The notes: a model not told the origin generated them from the letters alone. Numbered from the stretch's first letter, positions 19,426 to 30,631 are shown. The stretch: 64,000 bases of DNA from Solibacillus sp. FSL R5-0449 (GCF_037975215.1 NZ_CP150239.1:1774001-1838000); one strand, 5' to 3'. A program made the numbers and translations.

Positions 19426-20526
19426 TTAGTTATATGAAATCATAATGCTGTCAGATACAAAGCTTGCATCGATTTCGTTTATCACTTTTTCTGTCCATTC
19501 ATCTGTTGATAATGTACGTTTATGTTCCTGAGCTAAATCGGCTGTATAATAGCCATCTTCGAACACGGCTGCAACGGCACGTTCGATTTCTGCTGCTTCT
19601 TCTTTTAAGCCGAATGAATATTGAAGCATCATTGCCACTGAAAGAATTGTTGCTGCCGGATTCGCAACACCTTGACCAGCGATTTCAGGAGCTGAACCAT
19701 GTACAGGCTCATAAAGTCCAAAATTATCGCCGCGAATAGATGCAGAAGGTAATACACCAAGTGAACCCGTAATAACAGAAGCTTCATCACTTAAAATGTC
19801 GCCGAATAGGTTTTCTGTCACGATGACATCATAATGACCCGGATTCGTAATCAGTTTCATTGCCACTGAGTCAACTAAGTTGTGTTCTGTTTCTACATCT
19901 GGGTACTGCTTTTTCTTTTCTTCTACAATCTCACGCCATAAACGGGATGTATCCAGTACATTTGCTTTATCTACTGAACAAAGTTTTCCACGACGTAAAC
20001 GCGCTAATTCGAATGCATTTTCAACAATACGTTCGATTTCTTCACGGGAATACACACATGTATCAATAGCACCTGCATCTGTTTTTTTACGTGGCTCTCC
20101 GAAGTATAGCCCTCCTGTTAATTCACGGACGATCATTAAGTCTACATTCTCCGCAACTTCACGCTTTAATGGAGAAGATGCAAGTAAACTTGGGAATGCT
20201 TTCACAGGACGTAAATTTGCAAATAAATCAAAGTGCTTGCGGATTTTTAATAAACCTTTTTCCGGACGCAATGCTGGCGGATTGTTATCCCATTTAGGAC
20301 CACCTACTGCACCTAATAAAATGGCATCACTTGCTTCGCACATTGCAATTGTTTCTTCCGGTAATGGATTATTGTACTGGTCAATTGCAGCTCCGCCGAT
20401 TGCCGCATAATTTAAATGAAATGTATGGTTAAAACGTTTCCCGATTACTTGTAATACTTTTACTGCACTTGCAACAACTTCTGGACCAATGCCGTCACCT
20501 GGTAGTACTGTAATTTTCTTTTCCAT
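19426..20526 (-). CDS. leuB: 3-isopropylmalate dehydrogenase
   Basis: A 366-residue NAD-dependent beta-decarboxylating dehydrogenase that converts 3-isopropylmalate to 2-oxoisocaproate. The signatures include ITVLPGDGIGPEV at the N-terminus, VRELTGGLYFGEPR, the conserved NLFGDILSDEAS and EPVHGSAPEIAGQ. I chose ATG 20526; in-frame codons upstream (to 20577) extend into the leuA-leuB gap and are not like the family. Confidence 0.96.
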   Translation of the reverse strand: MEKKITVLPGDGIGPEVVASAVKVLQVIGKRFNHTFHLNYAAIGGAAIDQYNNPLPEETIAMCEASDAILLGAVGGPKWDNNPPALRPEKGLLKIRKHFDLFANLRPVKAFPSLLASSPLKREVAENVDLMIVRELTGGLYFGEPRKKTDAGAIDTCVYSREEIERIVENAFELARLRRGKLCSVDKANVLDTSRLWREIVEEKKKQYPDVETEHNLVDSVAMKLITNPGHYDVIVTENLFGDILSDEASVITGSLGVLPSASIRGDNFGLYEPVHGSAPEIAGQGVANPAATILSVAMMLQYSFGLKEEAAEIERAVAAVFEDGYYTADLAQEHKRTLSTDEWTEKVINEIDASFVSDSIMISYN

Positions 20527-20651
20527 TTGTAAAACACCTTTCTTTCTACGTGAAGTAACTTGATGTAGAAGCGCCACCGATTATGATGACGCTATTTTCC
20601 CTAATGAGCTTTGCTCGTTGTTTCCTTTATGAGAACAACTTTATGAATCTA

Positions 20652-22196
20652 CTAAACCGAAATTGTCTGTTTATCGCGTACTTGCTGTTGGATCAATTGT
20701 CTGTTCACTGCATTTAAATACGCTTTTGCACTTGCTTCAAGCACGTCTTGCGCTGAATCACGTCCTGTTGATGTATAGCCGTTATATTTTAGATTAATGA
20801 CCGCTTCTCCAAGTGCATCGCGTCCTTTACCGACTGATTGTACTCGGTAGTCCAAAATATTGACTATACCGCCAACAAGCTGTTCTAGTGTATTAAAGAT
20901 CGCTTCGACTGAACCTGATCCTGTAGAGGCAATTGTTTTCAATTCGCCTTCTGGAGTCATAACGGATGCAGTAGCAGTTGGAATATTTTCTGTACCATAT
21001 TGAACTTGAACCGATTTCAGTTCAAATAATGGAACATCTTCTATTGAAACTTGCTGCTCAGTTAAGATCGTTGTTAAATCTTCTTCTGTTACTTCTTTCT
21101 TGCGGTCCGCCAATTTTTTGAACTCAGCGAAAGCTTTGTTCAGTTTTTCATCCGACAGCTGGAAGCCCATTGTTTCAGCTCGATCACGGAATGCTGCGCG
21201 GCCTGAATGTTTTCCTAAAACTAATGGAATATCGTCTTCACCGATCAGTGCCGGTGAAATGATTTCATATGTTTCAGGATTTTTCAGTACACCATCCTGG
21301 TGAATACCGGATTCATGTGCGAATGCATTTTTACCGACAACCGCTTTGTTCGGTTGAATCACTACATTAGTTAAACGGCTTACCATCTGTGATGTACGTT
21401 TAATTTCTTTTAAATTTAAGCCAGTTTCCACACCGTAGAAGTCTTTACGAATATGTAGGGCAACACCGATTTCTTCTAATGCGGCATTTCCTGCACGTTC
21501 ACCTAGACCGTTAATCGTACATTCTACTTGGTCTGCACCGTTCTCGATGGCAGCCAATGAGTTTGCAACCGCCATTCCTAAATCGTCATGACAGTGGGCA
21601 GAGAATTTAATTTTTTCTGCACCGATCACGTTTTCACGTAAATAACGGAATAAAGCGCCGTATTCTTCCGGTGTTGCATAACCTACTGTATCTGGAATAT
21701 TAATCGTTGTTGCACCTGCTTTAATAACTTCCTGGCAAATACGAACTAAAAATTCTTTATCAGAACGGAAACCATCTTCTGCAGAAAATTCTACAAGCGA
21801 GAATTTTTCCTTAGCATACTTGACCGCAGTAACGGCTTGCTCGATTACTTGATCCGGATTTTTCTTAAGCTTATATTCCATATGAATCGGGCTCGTTGCG
21901 ATAAATGTATGAACATGTGGCTGCTCCGCATGGCGAATTGCTTCCCAAACTGCATCGATATCGCTTTTCACAGCACGTGCTAAACCTGTGACGATTGAAT
22001 TCTTCACCGTTTTTGCGATTAACGATACGGCCTCCAAGTCACCTGGAGATGAGGCAGGAAATCCTGCCTCAATAATTGTGACACCTAAACGCTCTAGTTG
22101 TTTTGCGATTTCTACTTTCTCTGCTGTATTTAAGTTAATTCCAGCCGATTGTTCTCCGTCGCGCAATGTTGTATCAAAAATGTCAATTTTTCTCAT
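20652..22196 (-). CDS. leuA: 2-isopropylmalate synthase
   Basis: A 514-residue enzyme that condenses 2-oxoisovalerate with acetyl-CoA, the committed step to leucine. The catalytic TIM barrel (about 1-270) shows [33 protein letters not shown], the metal-binding HCHDDLGMA and the glycine-rich [14 protein letters not shown]. The C-terminal LeuA allosteric domain (about 390-510) is complete, so leucine feedback is likely. It begins 1 base after the ilvC stop. Confidence 0.97.
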   Translation of the reverse strand: MRKIDIFDTTLRDGEQSAGINLNTAEKVEIAKQLERLGVTIIEAGFPASSPGDLEAVSLIAKTVKNSIVTGLARAVKSDIDAVWEAIRHAEQPHVHTFIATSPIHMEYKLKKNPDQVIEQAVTAVKYAKEKFSLVEFSAEDGFRSDKEFLVRICQEVIKAGATTINIPDTVGYATPEEYGALFRYLRENVIGAEKIKFSAHCHDDLGMAVANSLAAIENGADQVECTINGLGERAGNAALEEIGVALHIRKDFYGVETGLNLKEIKRTSQMVSRLTNVVIQPNKAVVGKNAFAHESGIHQDGVLKNPETYEIISPALIGEDDIPLVLGKHSGRAAFRDRAETMGFQLSDEKLNKAFAEFKKLADRKKEVTEEDLTTILTEQQVSIEDVPLFELKSVQVQYGTENIPTATASVMTPEGELKTIASTGSGSVEAIFNTLEQLVGGIVNILDYRVQSVGKGRDALGEAVINLKYNGYTSTGRDSAQDVLEASAKAYLNAVNRQLIQQQVRDKQTISV

Positions 22197-22197
22197 A

Positions 22198-23226
<1,029 letters not shown>

Positions 23227-23306
23227 TTAAGTGAATGTTTTTTTATTTTGTAATTCGGGCTTCAGATGACATCCTCCACCCTGTTTAAAACCAATGTTGT
23301 ATTGCT

Positions 23307-23822
23307 TTATTTTAAAATCGATAATTGCGGGCTTTCGATTTTTTGTGCTTCACGGATAGCTGCTGTTGCACCTGTACGTGTTAATTCTTTAATGCCATAT
23401 GGACGAAGTAATTCGATAAAGGCATCGATTTTTTCCGGATGGCCTACAACTTCATATGTCACAACATTTTTTGATGTATCGACTACTTGCGGGCGGAATG
23501 GTTCTACGATTGCATTCATTTCCAGGCGCAAGTTCGGCGGAGATACTACTTTTATAAGAGCCAGCTCACGAAGAACGATCGCTTTTTCTGTAATATCGTT
23601 TACTTTTAATACATCAATTTGCTTTGAAAGCTGCTTGATTAATTGCTCGATTTTATTTTCATCTTCCACATGAACGATAAACGTCATTTTCGAAAAATTC
23701 GGTTGCTCTGTATGGCCTACTGTAATCGATTCAATATTGAATTGACGTTTCATTAATAAGCCAGTCACTCGGTTCAATACGCCGCTTTGGTTGATTACTG
23801 TTACTGTCAGCACTCGCTTCAT
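23307..23822 (-). CDS. ilvH: acetolactate synthase small (regulatory) subunit
   Basis: A 171-residue subunit with an N-terminal ACT domain ([28 protein letters not shown]) and a C-terminal ALS-type domain. It binds valine and confers feedback control on the catalytic subunit. Its start overlaps the ilvB stop by 4 bases, which indicates coupled translation. The same family is also called ilvN in some genomes. Confidence 0.95.
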   Translation of the reverse strand: MKRVLTVTVINQSGVLNRVTGLLMKRQFNIESITVGHTEQPNFSKMTFIVHVEDENKIEQLIKQLSKQIDVLKVNDITEKAIVLRELALIKVVSPPNLRLEMNAIVEPFRPQVVDTSKNVVTYEVVGHPEKIDAFIELLRPYGIKELTRTGATAAIREAQKIESPQLSILK

Positions 23823-25564
23823 GGCTTCTTCACTCCAATCATTTCATGTAATCCTTTACCAGGCGCAACCATTGGGAATACGCTCACAAGTTGTTTTACG
23901 CGGCAGTCAATTACAACCGGTTCATCTGAATTGATCGCTTCATCAAAGATCGCTTCCGCTTCAGAAATATTGTCGATGCGGTAGCCTTTAATGCCATATG
24001 CATCGGCAAGCTTAACGAAGTCCGGCTGAATTGGCATCAGGCTTTGTGAATAACGCTCCTCATAGAATGTTTCCTGCCATTGACGAACCATTCCTAAACA
24101 GCTGTTGTTAAGGATTACTACTTTTACTGGTAAGTTAAATTCTTTTAGTAGTGCAAGCTCCTGGTTTGTCATTTGGAAACCTGCATCCCCAACAATGGAG
24201 ATAACTTTTTTCTCAGGTTTTGCAAACTGTGCGCCGATCGCTGCCGGGAAGCCGAAGCCCATCGTTCCTAAACCGCCTGAAGTTACCCAGTTATGCGGAT
24301 TATTTAAGTGATAGTATTGGGCTGCCCACATTTGGTGCTGTCCAACATCTGTCGTAATGATCGCTTCACCGTCAGTCAATTTATGAAGGATCTCAATTGC
24401 TTGCTGTGGTAATACTTCTTCTCCTGCATCTTCATACCAAAGCGGATATTTATCACGGCTATCATTTAAGTAATGAACCCATTCCGTTGTATCCGGCCCT
24501 TCGAAGTCTTTTTTCAGCAATGCTAATAATGCTTCTTTGGCATCTGCAACAATCGGGATATCAGTCGGTACATTTTTTCCGATTTCTGCAGGATCGATAT
24601 CGATATGAATGATTGTTGCGTTCGGTGCAAAGGTCGCTAAATTTCCTGTTAGTCGGTCATCAAAGCGGGCACCGATATTAATTAATAAGTCGCATTTTGT
24701 AATCGCATCATTTGCCGTTGCATAACCGTGCATTCCGGCCATTCCGTAGAATTGTTTGTGCTGTCCGTGAATGCTGCCTAAACCAAGTAATGTATTAACA
24801 ACCGGCAAATTATATTTTTCAATAAATTCTGTCAATTGTTCACGTGCATCTGCGAATAATACGCCGGCACCTGCCAGTACTAATGGTTTTTTAGCTAAGC
24901 TTAATGCCTGAATTGCCTTTTGAACTTGCAGGTAATTCGGTTTTGTTGTCGGCTGGTAACCCGGCAAATAAATATCTTCCGGTGCTTTAATCTCATCCAT
25001 GAACACTGTTTGTGAAATATTTTTCGGGAAGTCAATAACAACCGGTCCTTTACGTCCTGTATTGGCAATATGGAATGCTTCTTTAACAATACGCGGGATA
25101 TCCGCTACGTCCTGCACCTGATAGTTATGTTTTGTGATTGGTGTTGTGATCCCCATAATATCCGCTTCCTGGAATGCATCAGTACCGATGACCGATGTTG
25201 CAACCTGCCCTGTAAAAATAACTAATGGAATCGAATCAATCATCGCATCGGCAATACCTGTTACGAGGTTTGTCGCTCCTGGCCCAGATGTTGCGATGAC
25301 TACACCCGGTTTATTCATAACACGAGCATAACCTTCTGCCGCATGGATCGCGCCTTGTTCATGGCGTGTCAGAATGTGACGGATCGGGTTGCGGTAAAGC
25401 GCATCATAGATTTGTAAAACTGCCCCGCCCGGGTAACCGAAAATAATATCAACATCCTGTTCATGCAGTGCCTGCACTAAAATATCCGCACCGTCTCTCG
25501 GTTTTGTTACTTGTTGAACTGTGGGCTTTTCGATTTCTTGATTTACTGAAACGTTTGCACTCAT
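23819..25564 (-). CDS. ilvB: acetolactate synthase large (catalytic) subunit
   Basis: A 581-residue thiamine-diphosphate enzyme that makes acetolactate and acetohydroxybutyrate. The N-terminal PYR domain has [15 protein letters not shown] and [14 protein letters not shown]; the C-terminal PP domain has [18 protein letters not shown] and [13 protein letters not shown] chose ATG 25564 behind GGAAGGAGA. It is the first gene after the T-box leader. Confidence 0.96.
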   Translation of the reverse strand: MSANVSVNQEIEKPTVQQVTKPRDGADILVQALHEQDVDIIFGYPGGAVLQIYDALYRNPIRHILTRHEQGAIHAAEGYARVMNKPGVVIATSGPGATNLVTGIADAMIDSIPLVIFTGQVATSVIGTDAFQEADIMGITTPITKHNYQVQDVADIPRIVKEAFHIANTGRKGPVVIDFPKNISQTVFMDEIKAPEDIYLPGYQPTTKPNYLQVQKAIQALSLAKKPLVLAGAGVLFADAREQLTEFIEKYNLPVVNTLLGLGSIHGQHKQFYGMAGMHGYATANDAITKCDLLINIGARFDDRLTGNLATFAPNATIIHIDIDPAEIGKNVPTDIPIVADAKEALLALLKKDFEGPDTTEWVHYLNDSRDKYPLWYEDAGEEVLPQQAIEILHKLTDGEAIITTDVGQHQMWAAQYYHLNNPHNWVTSGGLGTMGFGFPAAIGAQFAKPEKKVISIVGDAGFQMTNQELALLKEFNLPVKVVILNNSCLGMVRQWQETFYEERYSQSLMPIQPDFVKLADAYGIKGYRIDNISEAEAIFDEAINSDEPVVIDCRVKQLVSVFPMVAPGKGLHEMIGVKKP

Positions 25565-25633
25565 AGTAATTTCTCCTTCCTTTTTCAAAACTTTATATGT
25601 GAAATCATTTTTTAATCATTTTTTATAAATTGA

Positions 25634-26014
25634 TAAAAAGAAAAAGCCTTTTTCTCCGCACGCAAAAGAAAACCTCTTACGTAGGGATGAAAAAGACTTT
25701 TCATGGTACCACCCTCATTTATAACATCGACGAAAATTTGCTTCGTAAAGAAACAGAATCCACCTAGTTACCTCGCGAACCGCTTGAGCCTCTTTATTTC
25801 AAAATTCTTAAAGGAAATTTGTGCAACTAAACAAAGAGAGCGATTCATTAATAACGAGCAATTCGAATATGCCCGGAGCTATCTAATGGCGAATGCGTTT
25901 AATAGCTCACTCCGAGGGGATGTCGGATATAGTTGTATCGCCGGCTTCCACCAATACCGGCTCTCTGGTAAATACAAGACTCTATATCCTTTAACCTCAT
26001 CAACGTTTTAAAGT
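25634..26014 (-). promoter_or_regulatory. T-box leader of the ilvB-leuD operon
   Basis: On the minus strand the conserved antiterminator sequence AGGGTGGTACC (complement of 25705-25715) is followed by a terminator. Upstream lies a stem I with the kink-turn-like GTTGATGAGG, the AG bulge (ACCAGAGAGCC), and the arms GGATATAG and CTATATCC. The 3' side of the specifier loop reads GACATCCCCTC, compatible with an ATC (Ile) specifier if GAGG pairs with CCTC below the loop; CTC (Leu) is the alternative. The leader senses uncharged tRNA and lets transcription continue into ilvB. Confidence 0.9.
25640..25701 (-). terminator. T-box attenuator terminator
   Basis: On the minus strand AAAAGTCTTTTTC can pair with GAAAAAGGCTTTT, followed by a T-run. 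It lies just after the AGGGTGGTACC antiterminator element, with which it is mutually exclusive. Confidence 0.75.
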
Positions 26015-26020
26015 ATTCAG

Positions 26021-26049
26021 ATTATATTTTCATTACGCCGCCCTGGGAA
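26021..26049 (-). promoter_or_regulatory. sigma-A-like promoter of the T-box transcript
   Basis: TTCCCA (complement of 26044-26049), a 17-base spacer and a perfect TATAAT (complement of 26021-26026) overlap the end of ilvD; the -10 box includes the ilvD stop codon. The predicted start of transcription falls just before stem I of the T-box. Confidence 0.6.
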
Positions 26050-27692
26050 GCATTTGTTACTAATGCAGAGTAACGTGCTAACCAGCCGCGCTTAATTTTA
26101 GGTTCGAATGGTTTTAAGTTTTGACGACGCTCAGCAAGAACTTCGTCGGAAACTTGTAAATTGATTGTTCTGCTTGGCAAATCAATGATGATTGTATCGC
26201 CATTTTGTACTAATGCAATCGGACCGCCTTCAGCAGCTTCCGGAGAAATATGGCCGATTGAAATACCGCGTGATGCACCTGAGAAACGGCCATCTGTAAT
26301 GAGTGCGACTTTCGTTCCTAGTCCGCGTCCTTGAATTGCAGAAGTTGGAGCCAGCATTTCCGGCATGCCCGGTCCGCCTTTTGGACCTTCATATCGAATG
26401 ACTACGACATGTCCTTCTCGTACTCGACCGTCATCAATTGCCTGCTGTGCTTCTTCCTGCGAATCAAATACGATAGCTTCGCCTGTGAACGTTTTAATCG
26501 AAGGATCAACTGCTCCTACTTTAATTACCGAACCTTCAGGCGCAATATTTCCGAATAATACAGACAGTCCGCCTACAGCACTATATGGATTATCCTTAGT
26601 GCGGATGACACGATCATTTGTAATTTCATAATCTTTTACAAGCTCTCGCATCGATACACCTGCGATTGTCGGTCTGTCAGGGTGAATAGCCCCTGGAATT
26701 TTTGTTAATTCGTTAATAATTGCCTGAACACCGCCTGCTTTTGCAATGTCATCCATCGAAATATCCGATGCCGGCATAATTTTTGCAATGTAAGGAACAC
26801 GTTCTGCTACTTTATTAATATCTTCAATGTTATAGTCGATTTCTGCTTCATTGGCGATTGCCAGTGTATGAAGCACTGTATTTGTAGATCCGCCCATTGC
26901 CATATCAAGAGCAAAAGCATCATCAATTGCTTCTTTTGTAACAATGTCGCGTGGTTTAACATCTTCTTTAATCATACGAACTAAATGTTTCGCTGCTTCG
27001 TAAATTAATTCTTTACGTTTTTCACTTGTTGCAACAATCGTACCGTTACCCGGTAATGCTAAGCCGAGCATTTCCATTAAGCAGTTCATTGAGTTTGCTG
27101 TGAACATTCCTGAACAAGAACCGCATGTTGGACATGCATTGTTCTCGATATCAAGCAGTTCTTCAGCCGTCATCGTACCAGCTTTATGTGCACCGACTCC
27201 TTCAAAAACACTTGTTAATGATAATGTTTTACCTGAAGAAGACGTACCGGCTTCCATTGGGCCTCCTGATACGAATACAGAAGGAACATTGGTACGTACA
27301 GCTGCCATTAACATACCTGGTGTAATTTTGTCGCAGTTTGGTATGTAGAACACTCCGTCAAACCAGTGTGCGTTAATAACTGTTTCAGCCGAATCGGCAA
27401 TAATTTCACGTGATGGCAATGAATAGCGCATCCCGATATGACCCATTGCAATTCCGTCATCGACTCCAATTGTATTGAATTCGAATGGAATTCCGCCTGC
27501 TTCAATAATGGCCTCTTTTACTACATCCGCGAATTCTCGCAAATGAACATGGCCTGGAATAATATCAATATACGAGTTACATACACCGATAAATGGCTTT
27601 TCTAAATCTCTAGCCTTAACTTTACCTGTAGCGTATAAAAGACTACGGTGCGGAGCTCGGTCAACTCCCATTTTAATCATATCACTTCTCAT
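26022..27692 (-). CDS. ilvD: dihydroxy-acid dehydratase
   Basis: A 556-residue Fe-S enzyme that dehydrates dihydroxy acids to the keto acids of valine and isoleucine synthesis. Motifs include [35 protein letters not shown] (cluster cysteines), [10 protein letters not shown] and [16 protein letters not shown]. The ATG follows GAGGGG. Unlike many Bacillales operons, ilvD precedes the T-box instead of lying under it, so it may be controlled separately by its own upstream region. Confidence 0.96.
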   Translation of the reverse strand: MRSDMIKMGVDRAPHRSLLYATGKVKARDLEKPFIGVCNSYIDIIPGHVHLREFADVVKEAIIEAGGIPFEFNTIGVDDGIAMGHIGMRYSLPSREIIADSAETVINAHWFDGVFYIPNCDKITPGMLMAAVRTNVPSVFVSGGPMEAGTSSSGKTLSLTSVFEGVGAHKAGTMTAEELLDIENNACPTCGSCSGMFTANSMNCLMEMLGLALPGNGTIVATSEKRKELIYEAAKHLVRMIKEDVKPRDIVTKEAIDDAFALDMAMGGSTNTVLHTLAIANEAEIDYNIEDINKVAERVPYIAKIMPASDISMDDIAKAGGVQAIINELTKIPGAIHPDRPTIAGVSMRELVKDYEITNDRVIRTKDNPYSAVGGLSVLFGNIAPEGSVIKVGAVDPSIKTFTGEAIVFDSQEEAQQAIDDGRVREGHVVVIRYEGPKGGPGMPEMLAPTSAIQGRGLGTKVALITDGRFSGASRGISIGHISPEAAEGGPIALVQNGDTIIIDLPSRTINLQVSDEVLAERRQNLKPFEPKIKRGWLARYSALVTNASQGGVMKI

Positions 27693-27757
27693 TTTAAACG
27701 CCCCTCAACGTAATGCTTTTACTCTTGCTGTTTTTTATATGTTCGATTTTTCATATT

Positions 27758-27777
27758 AATTTCGAATATTCGAAATT
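27758..27777. promoter_or_regulatory. 20-bp perfect palindrome upstream of ilvD
   Basis: The sequence AATTTCGAATATTCGAAATT is its own reverse complement and lies 66 bases before the ilvD start. It is shaped like a transcription-factor operator. It resembles the AT-rich edges of a CodY box (AATTTTCNGAAAATT) only partly, so the binding protein is unknown. Confidence 0.4.
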
Positions 27778-27801
27778 TTTTGATCAGAAAGGATCGAATA
27801 T

Positions 27802-27849
27802 TACACCTTGTAAGCTCACATCAAATTGTCGCTTGAGTGATGTGGTGTA
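27802..27849. repeat. imperfect inverted repeat upstream of ilvD
   Basis: TACACC (27802-27807) and CACATCA (27817-27823) can pair with GGTGTA (27844-27849) and TGATGTG (27838-27844). There is no T-run beside it. It could be a leader structure or an operator. Confidence 0.35.
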
Positions 27850-28055
27850 CTAAATTGTTGTTATCATAGTACGAAATGAACTCCAACGTCAACACTATTT
27901 TTTGAATTTTTTATACAATTCAAAAAGTCTGAAATTATTGCAATCGCTTTCATCCTCATTGGTGTTGCCTTTTTACTCTTTCGTCACAATTTTTACAAAA
28001 AGTGAATTTTTAAAATTTTTTGTACATATTTATTGAACCCAATACTTTTCTAACA
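27850..28055. other. intergenic region without recognisable genes
   Basis: An AT-rich stretch between the ilvD upstream region and the terminator of the small minus-strand ORF. It has poly-A and poly-T runs, but I see no ORF, riboswitch or clear promoter. Confidence 0.4.
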
Positions 28056-28092
28056 TAAAAAAGAACCTAGCGCCTATTCAGGCTAGATTCTG
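28056..28092 (-). terminator. intrinsic terminator of the 34-residue ORF
   Basis: On the minus strand GAATCTAGCC pairs with GCTAGGTTC, followed by T6. It lies 18 bases after the stop of the small ORF at 28110-28214, which suggests that this ORF is on a real transcript. Confidence 0.7.
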
Positions 28093-28109
28093 TTAAATAT
28101 CGTAATTTA

Positions 28110-28214
28110 TTAGAGTAATAATAATTCAATAGCAAAATTTAAAATGATTAAACTGTGGATTCCTGCAAAAATTAACCCTTGACGGTTTAGCCTCTTCGTT
28201 ATTGCCATATCCAT
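28110..28214 (-). CDS. putative 34-residue membrane peptide
   Basis: I read this short ORF from the reverse strand: ATG at 28214, stop at 28110-28112. The product begins MDMAITKRLNRQG and then has one hydrophobic helix rich in Leu and Ile (residues 14-34). A GGGGTG motif lies 6 bases before the start and a terminator follows. The charge pattern suits a small single-span membrane protein. I do not recognise it and cannot exclude a non-coding RNA. Confidence 0.45.
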   Translation of the reverse strand: MDMAITKRLNRQGLIFAGIHSLIILNFAIELLLL

Positions 28215-28363
28215 ATTAATCACCCCATTTATTTGATATCCTAACTATACAACATTCGATTTCAAAAATCAAAATATTTTGAATATTTAATTAATGATTT
28301 AGCCCACATTTTTTCCATAACCATGGCATAATAACATTACAATGAATAAGGAGTGAATGACGG

Positions 28364-28906
28364 ATGAAAAAAGCTTTAATCGTGATTGATTATACGTATG
28401 ATTTTGTAGCAGACGACGGAAAATTGACTTGCGGTAAACCGGGACAGGCAATTGAAAAAAATATTAGTACTTTGATAGAGCAGTTTATTGAACAAAAAGA
28501 TGTTGTCGTATTCGCTAATGATTTACATTATGAAAATGATCCATATCATCCTGAATCTAAATTATTTCCGCCACATAATATTGTAGGAACTAACGGACGT
28601 GAACTGTATGGTTCTGTGAAAGATCTATATGAAATATATAAAGATTGCGTGATTTCTTTTGATAAAACCCGTTATAGTGCTTTTGCAGGAACAAATTTGG
28701 ATATTTTACTGCGGGAACGTGGCGTTGAAGAAGTTGTACTTGTCGGTGTATGTACAGATATTTGCATTTTGCATACGGCTGTGGACAGTTATAATTTAGG
28801 CTATAAAATTGCGATTCCTGAAAATGCCGTTGCAAGTTTTAATGAAATCGGTCATAAATGGGCACTTGGTCATTTCAAATCCTGTTTAGGTGCATCCATA
28901 ATATAA
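28364..28906 (+). CDS. pncA: nicotinamidase
   Basis: A 180-residue isochorismatase-fold cysteine hydrolase. The catalytic set is visible: Asp8 (ALIVIDYTYDF), a Lys in FDKTRYSAFAGT, and the nucleophilic Cys in GVCTDICILHTAVD. The metal-binding FANDLHYENDPYHPES is also present. The pattern closely follows the Bacillus PncA (YueJ) family, which hydrolyses nicotinamide to nicotinate for NAD salvage. It appears monocistronic. Confidence 0.88.
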   Translation: MKKALIVIDYTYDFVADDGKLTCGKPGQAIEKNISTLIEQFIEQKDVVVFANDLHYENDPYHPESKLFPPHNIVGTNGRELYGSVKDLYEIYKDCVISFDKTRYSAFAGTNLDILLRERGVEEVVLVGVCTDICILHTAVDSYNLGYKIAIPENAVASFNEIGHKWALGHFKSCLGASII

Positions 28907-29004
28907 ACAATAGATTAATTCATTTACACCATATTACTATTCAATAGAACATAATATTTTTCCATAATTTCCGGATCTGCTTAAAAACTTCCAGCTAAAA
29001 AAAT

Positions 29005-29030
29005 GTTTAAGGAATTGCCTGAAAGGAAAT
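29005..29030 (+). promoter_or_regulatory. possible sigma-B promoter of the GlsB-family gene
   Basis: GTTTAA (29005-29010), 14 bases, then GGAAAT (29025-29030) resembles the sigma-B pattern GTTT-N13..15-GGGWAW. It lies about 55 bases before the start. The downstream gene belongs to a stress-associated family, which fits, but the -10 match is imperfect. Confidence 0.4.
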
Positions 29031-29084
29031 AAATAACTAGATGCAATTATTATTGAATAATCTTAAACAAAGGAGTTGGACAGT

Positions 29085-29345
29085 ATGATGAGTTTCATCT
29101 GGTTCTTAATTATCGGAGGTATTTTAGGTTGGTTAGCTGGTGTTATTTTAGGTAAGGATGTACCGGGTGGTATTATCGGTAACATTATTGCAGGTATTGT
29201 CGGTTCTTGGATCGGCAGCATGATTTTAGGGAACTGGGGCTGGAAAGTTTCAGACTTCTATGTATTCCCAGCATTGATCGGTGCCATCATTTTAATCTTT
29301 ATTGTAAGCTTCATCCTACGCTCAATGCGTAAAGCAACAAATTAA
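29085..29345 (+). CDS. GlsB/YeaQ/YmgE family stress-associated membrane protein
   Basis: An 86-residue protein with three hydrophobic segments and the glycine-rich family signature: LIIGGILGWLAGVILGK, GGIIGNIIAGIVGSWIGS and a C-terminal helix. It acts in the cytoplasmic membrane; members are called transglycosylase-associated proteins, but no enzyme activity is established. I chose ATG 29085, nine bases after AAAGGAG, over an in-frame TTG at 29076. Confidence 0.88.
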   Translation: MMSFIWFLIIGGILGWLAGVILGKDVPGGIIGNIIAGIVGSWIGSMILGNWGWKVSDFYVFPALIGAIILIFIVSFILRSMRKATN

Positions 29346-29366
29346 GCTCATCAAGGATAAAGAGCA

Positions 29367-29396
29367 AAAAGTGTGACGTGTTGTCACACTTTTTTA
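29367..29396 (+). terminator. intrinsic terminator of the GlsB-family gene
   Basis: AAAAGTGTGAC and GTCACACTTTTTT form a strong hairpin with a T-run. It also lies just beyond the stop of the convergent transglycosylase-like gene. Confidence 0.85.
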
Positions 29397-29406
29397 TTTG
29401 TCTTCC

Positions 29407-30087
29407 TTATTCTTCATCAAGAGCAATTTGCTTCAATTGATTGCCGTAGTCCCGGTACTGCTTATAGTAGTATAAAATATCTTCCACGTAATCATCACTG
29501 TGATTATATTGAAAAATTGCTTTTTTCAACTGCCCGTCATTTACACCGGCAATGGATAAAAATTTGGCTGCACTGAATACGGCATCTTCAATATCAAACG
29601 GATCTGCTACACCGTCTCCGTTTGCATCTACCCCATAGCCGCCATATTTTTTTATTATGGCTGGATTCGTTTTATCATGGTCCGGGATGTCCCCCTGCCC
29701 TAAATCTTTGCATGAAGGATGTTGCCAGCCTACAAATGTACAGGGCATAAACTGTAGATGCCCTTCTGCGCCAACCGGTGAAATAAGTGTCTTCATTGTG
29801 GAAAAACGGGTTTCTACGCGGTGATGGGCCGCCAAAAGCGTCCACGGAACACCGTATTTCTGTTCGGCTGCGACGTAAACAGGGATATACTCGATTGGAA
29901 TTTCCAAATCAAACTGTTCCTGGATTTGCTGATACACTGTTTTATCGGTAAATGGCCAACCACGAAATTGCTGCCAGCTGGAATAAGCGACAATATAAAC
30001 CGTTAAAGTGATGGGGATAAGCAAAATAATTAATAAAATTTTAGTTTTCGGGGAGAGTAAAGGGTTCTTTTTCTTGCTTTTTGCCAT
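29407..30087 (-). CDS. membrane-anchored lytic transglycosylase-like protein
   Basis: A 226-residue protein with one N-terminal membrane anchor (about residues 18-38) after a lysine-rich start. The extracellular domain looks like an SLT lysozyme-fold enzyme: YVAAEQKYGVPWTLLAAHHRVET (likely catalytic Glu), GAEGHLQFMP, and DANGDGVADPFDIEDAVFSAAKFL, common in this group. It would cleave peptidoglycan glycan strands. I chose ATG 30087 behind GGTGG. Confidence 0.78.
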   Translation of the reverse strand: MAKSKKKNPLLSPKTKILLIILLIPITLTVYIVAYSSWQQFRGWPFTDKTVYQQIQEQFDLEIPIEYIPVYVAAEQKYGVPWTLLAAHHRVETRFSTMKTLISPVGAEGHLQFMPCTFVGWQHPSCKDLGQGDIPDHDKTNPAIIKKYGGYGVDANGDGVADPFDIEDAVFSAAKFLSIAGVNDGQLKKAIFQYNHSDDYVEDILYYYKQYRDYGNQLKQIALDEE

Positions 30088-30227
30088 ATAAGCCACCAAT
30101 CTTCAGACGTAATAATGTTGTTAACTATCATTCTACTAAAAAAGCAGGTAATTTTCACTGTTGAAAATTTGTATAGCAATGTATAAAATTAGACATTGTT
30201 TATTATAGTTAAGAGGAGTTGAATAAT

Positions 30228-30620
30228 ATGTGGAAAGAATTTAAAGAATTTGCTATGAAGGGCAATGTCATCGATTTAGCGGTTGCGGTTGTTATTGGTG
30301 CGGCCTTCGGTAAAATTGTTACATCATTAGTTGAAAATATTATTATGCCGCTTGTCGGTATGCTTACTGGCGGAATTGACCTGACAAATGAATGGAAGTT
30401 CGGATCAGGTGAAGCACAGGTTGCACTCGGCGTATTCGTTCAATCGATTATTGATTTCATCATTATCGCATTTGCCATTTTTATGGCTTTACGAATACTG
30501 ACAAAACTAAACCGTAAAAAGGAAGCGCAAGTTGCGGAAGAACCGACTCCTGAATTGGATGCAAAAGAAGAGCTGCTTAAGGAAATCCGTGATTTATTAA
30601 AAAACGAGCAAACTAAATAA
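30228..30620 (+). CDS. mscL: large-conductance mechanosensitive channel
   Basis: A 130-residue MscL protein with the N-terminal amphipathic helix ([31 protein letters not shown]), TM1, a short periplasm-type loop, TM2 ([18 protein letters not shown]) and the charged cytoplasmic helix ending [12 protein letters not shown]. It opens under membrane tension and protects against osmotic downshock. ATG 30228 follows GAGGAG; the in-frame TTG at 30219 lies inside that region. It has its own terminator. Confidence 0.95.
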   Translation: MWKEFKEFAMKGNVIDLAVAVVIGAAFGKIVTSLVENIIMPLVGMLTGGIDLTNEWKFGSGEAQVALGVFVQSIIDFIIIAFAIFMALRILTKLNRKKEAQVAEEPTPELDAKEELLKEIRDLLKNEQTK

Positions 30621-30631
30621 AAATCACTAAT

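Noticed and set aside
19880-20410. A 176-codon frame antisense to leuB
   Set aside because: It lies entirely inside leuB, has no ribosome site and is serine/arginine rich, typical of a shadow frame.
23266-23673. A 135-codon frame antisense to ilvH
   Set aside because: It lies almost entirely inside ilvH, a clear family member, and is composed like a shadow frame.
25703-26011. A 102-codon plus-strand reading frame between ilvB and ilvD
   Set aside because: It lies fully inside the T-box leader on the opposite strand and shows no protein-like composition.
27758-27777. Calling the ilvD palindrome a CodY box
   Set aside because: CodY boxes read AATTTTCNGAAAATT; here the centre is CGAATATTCG, so the match covers only the edges.
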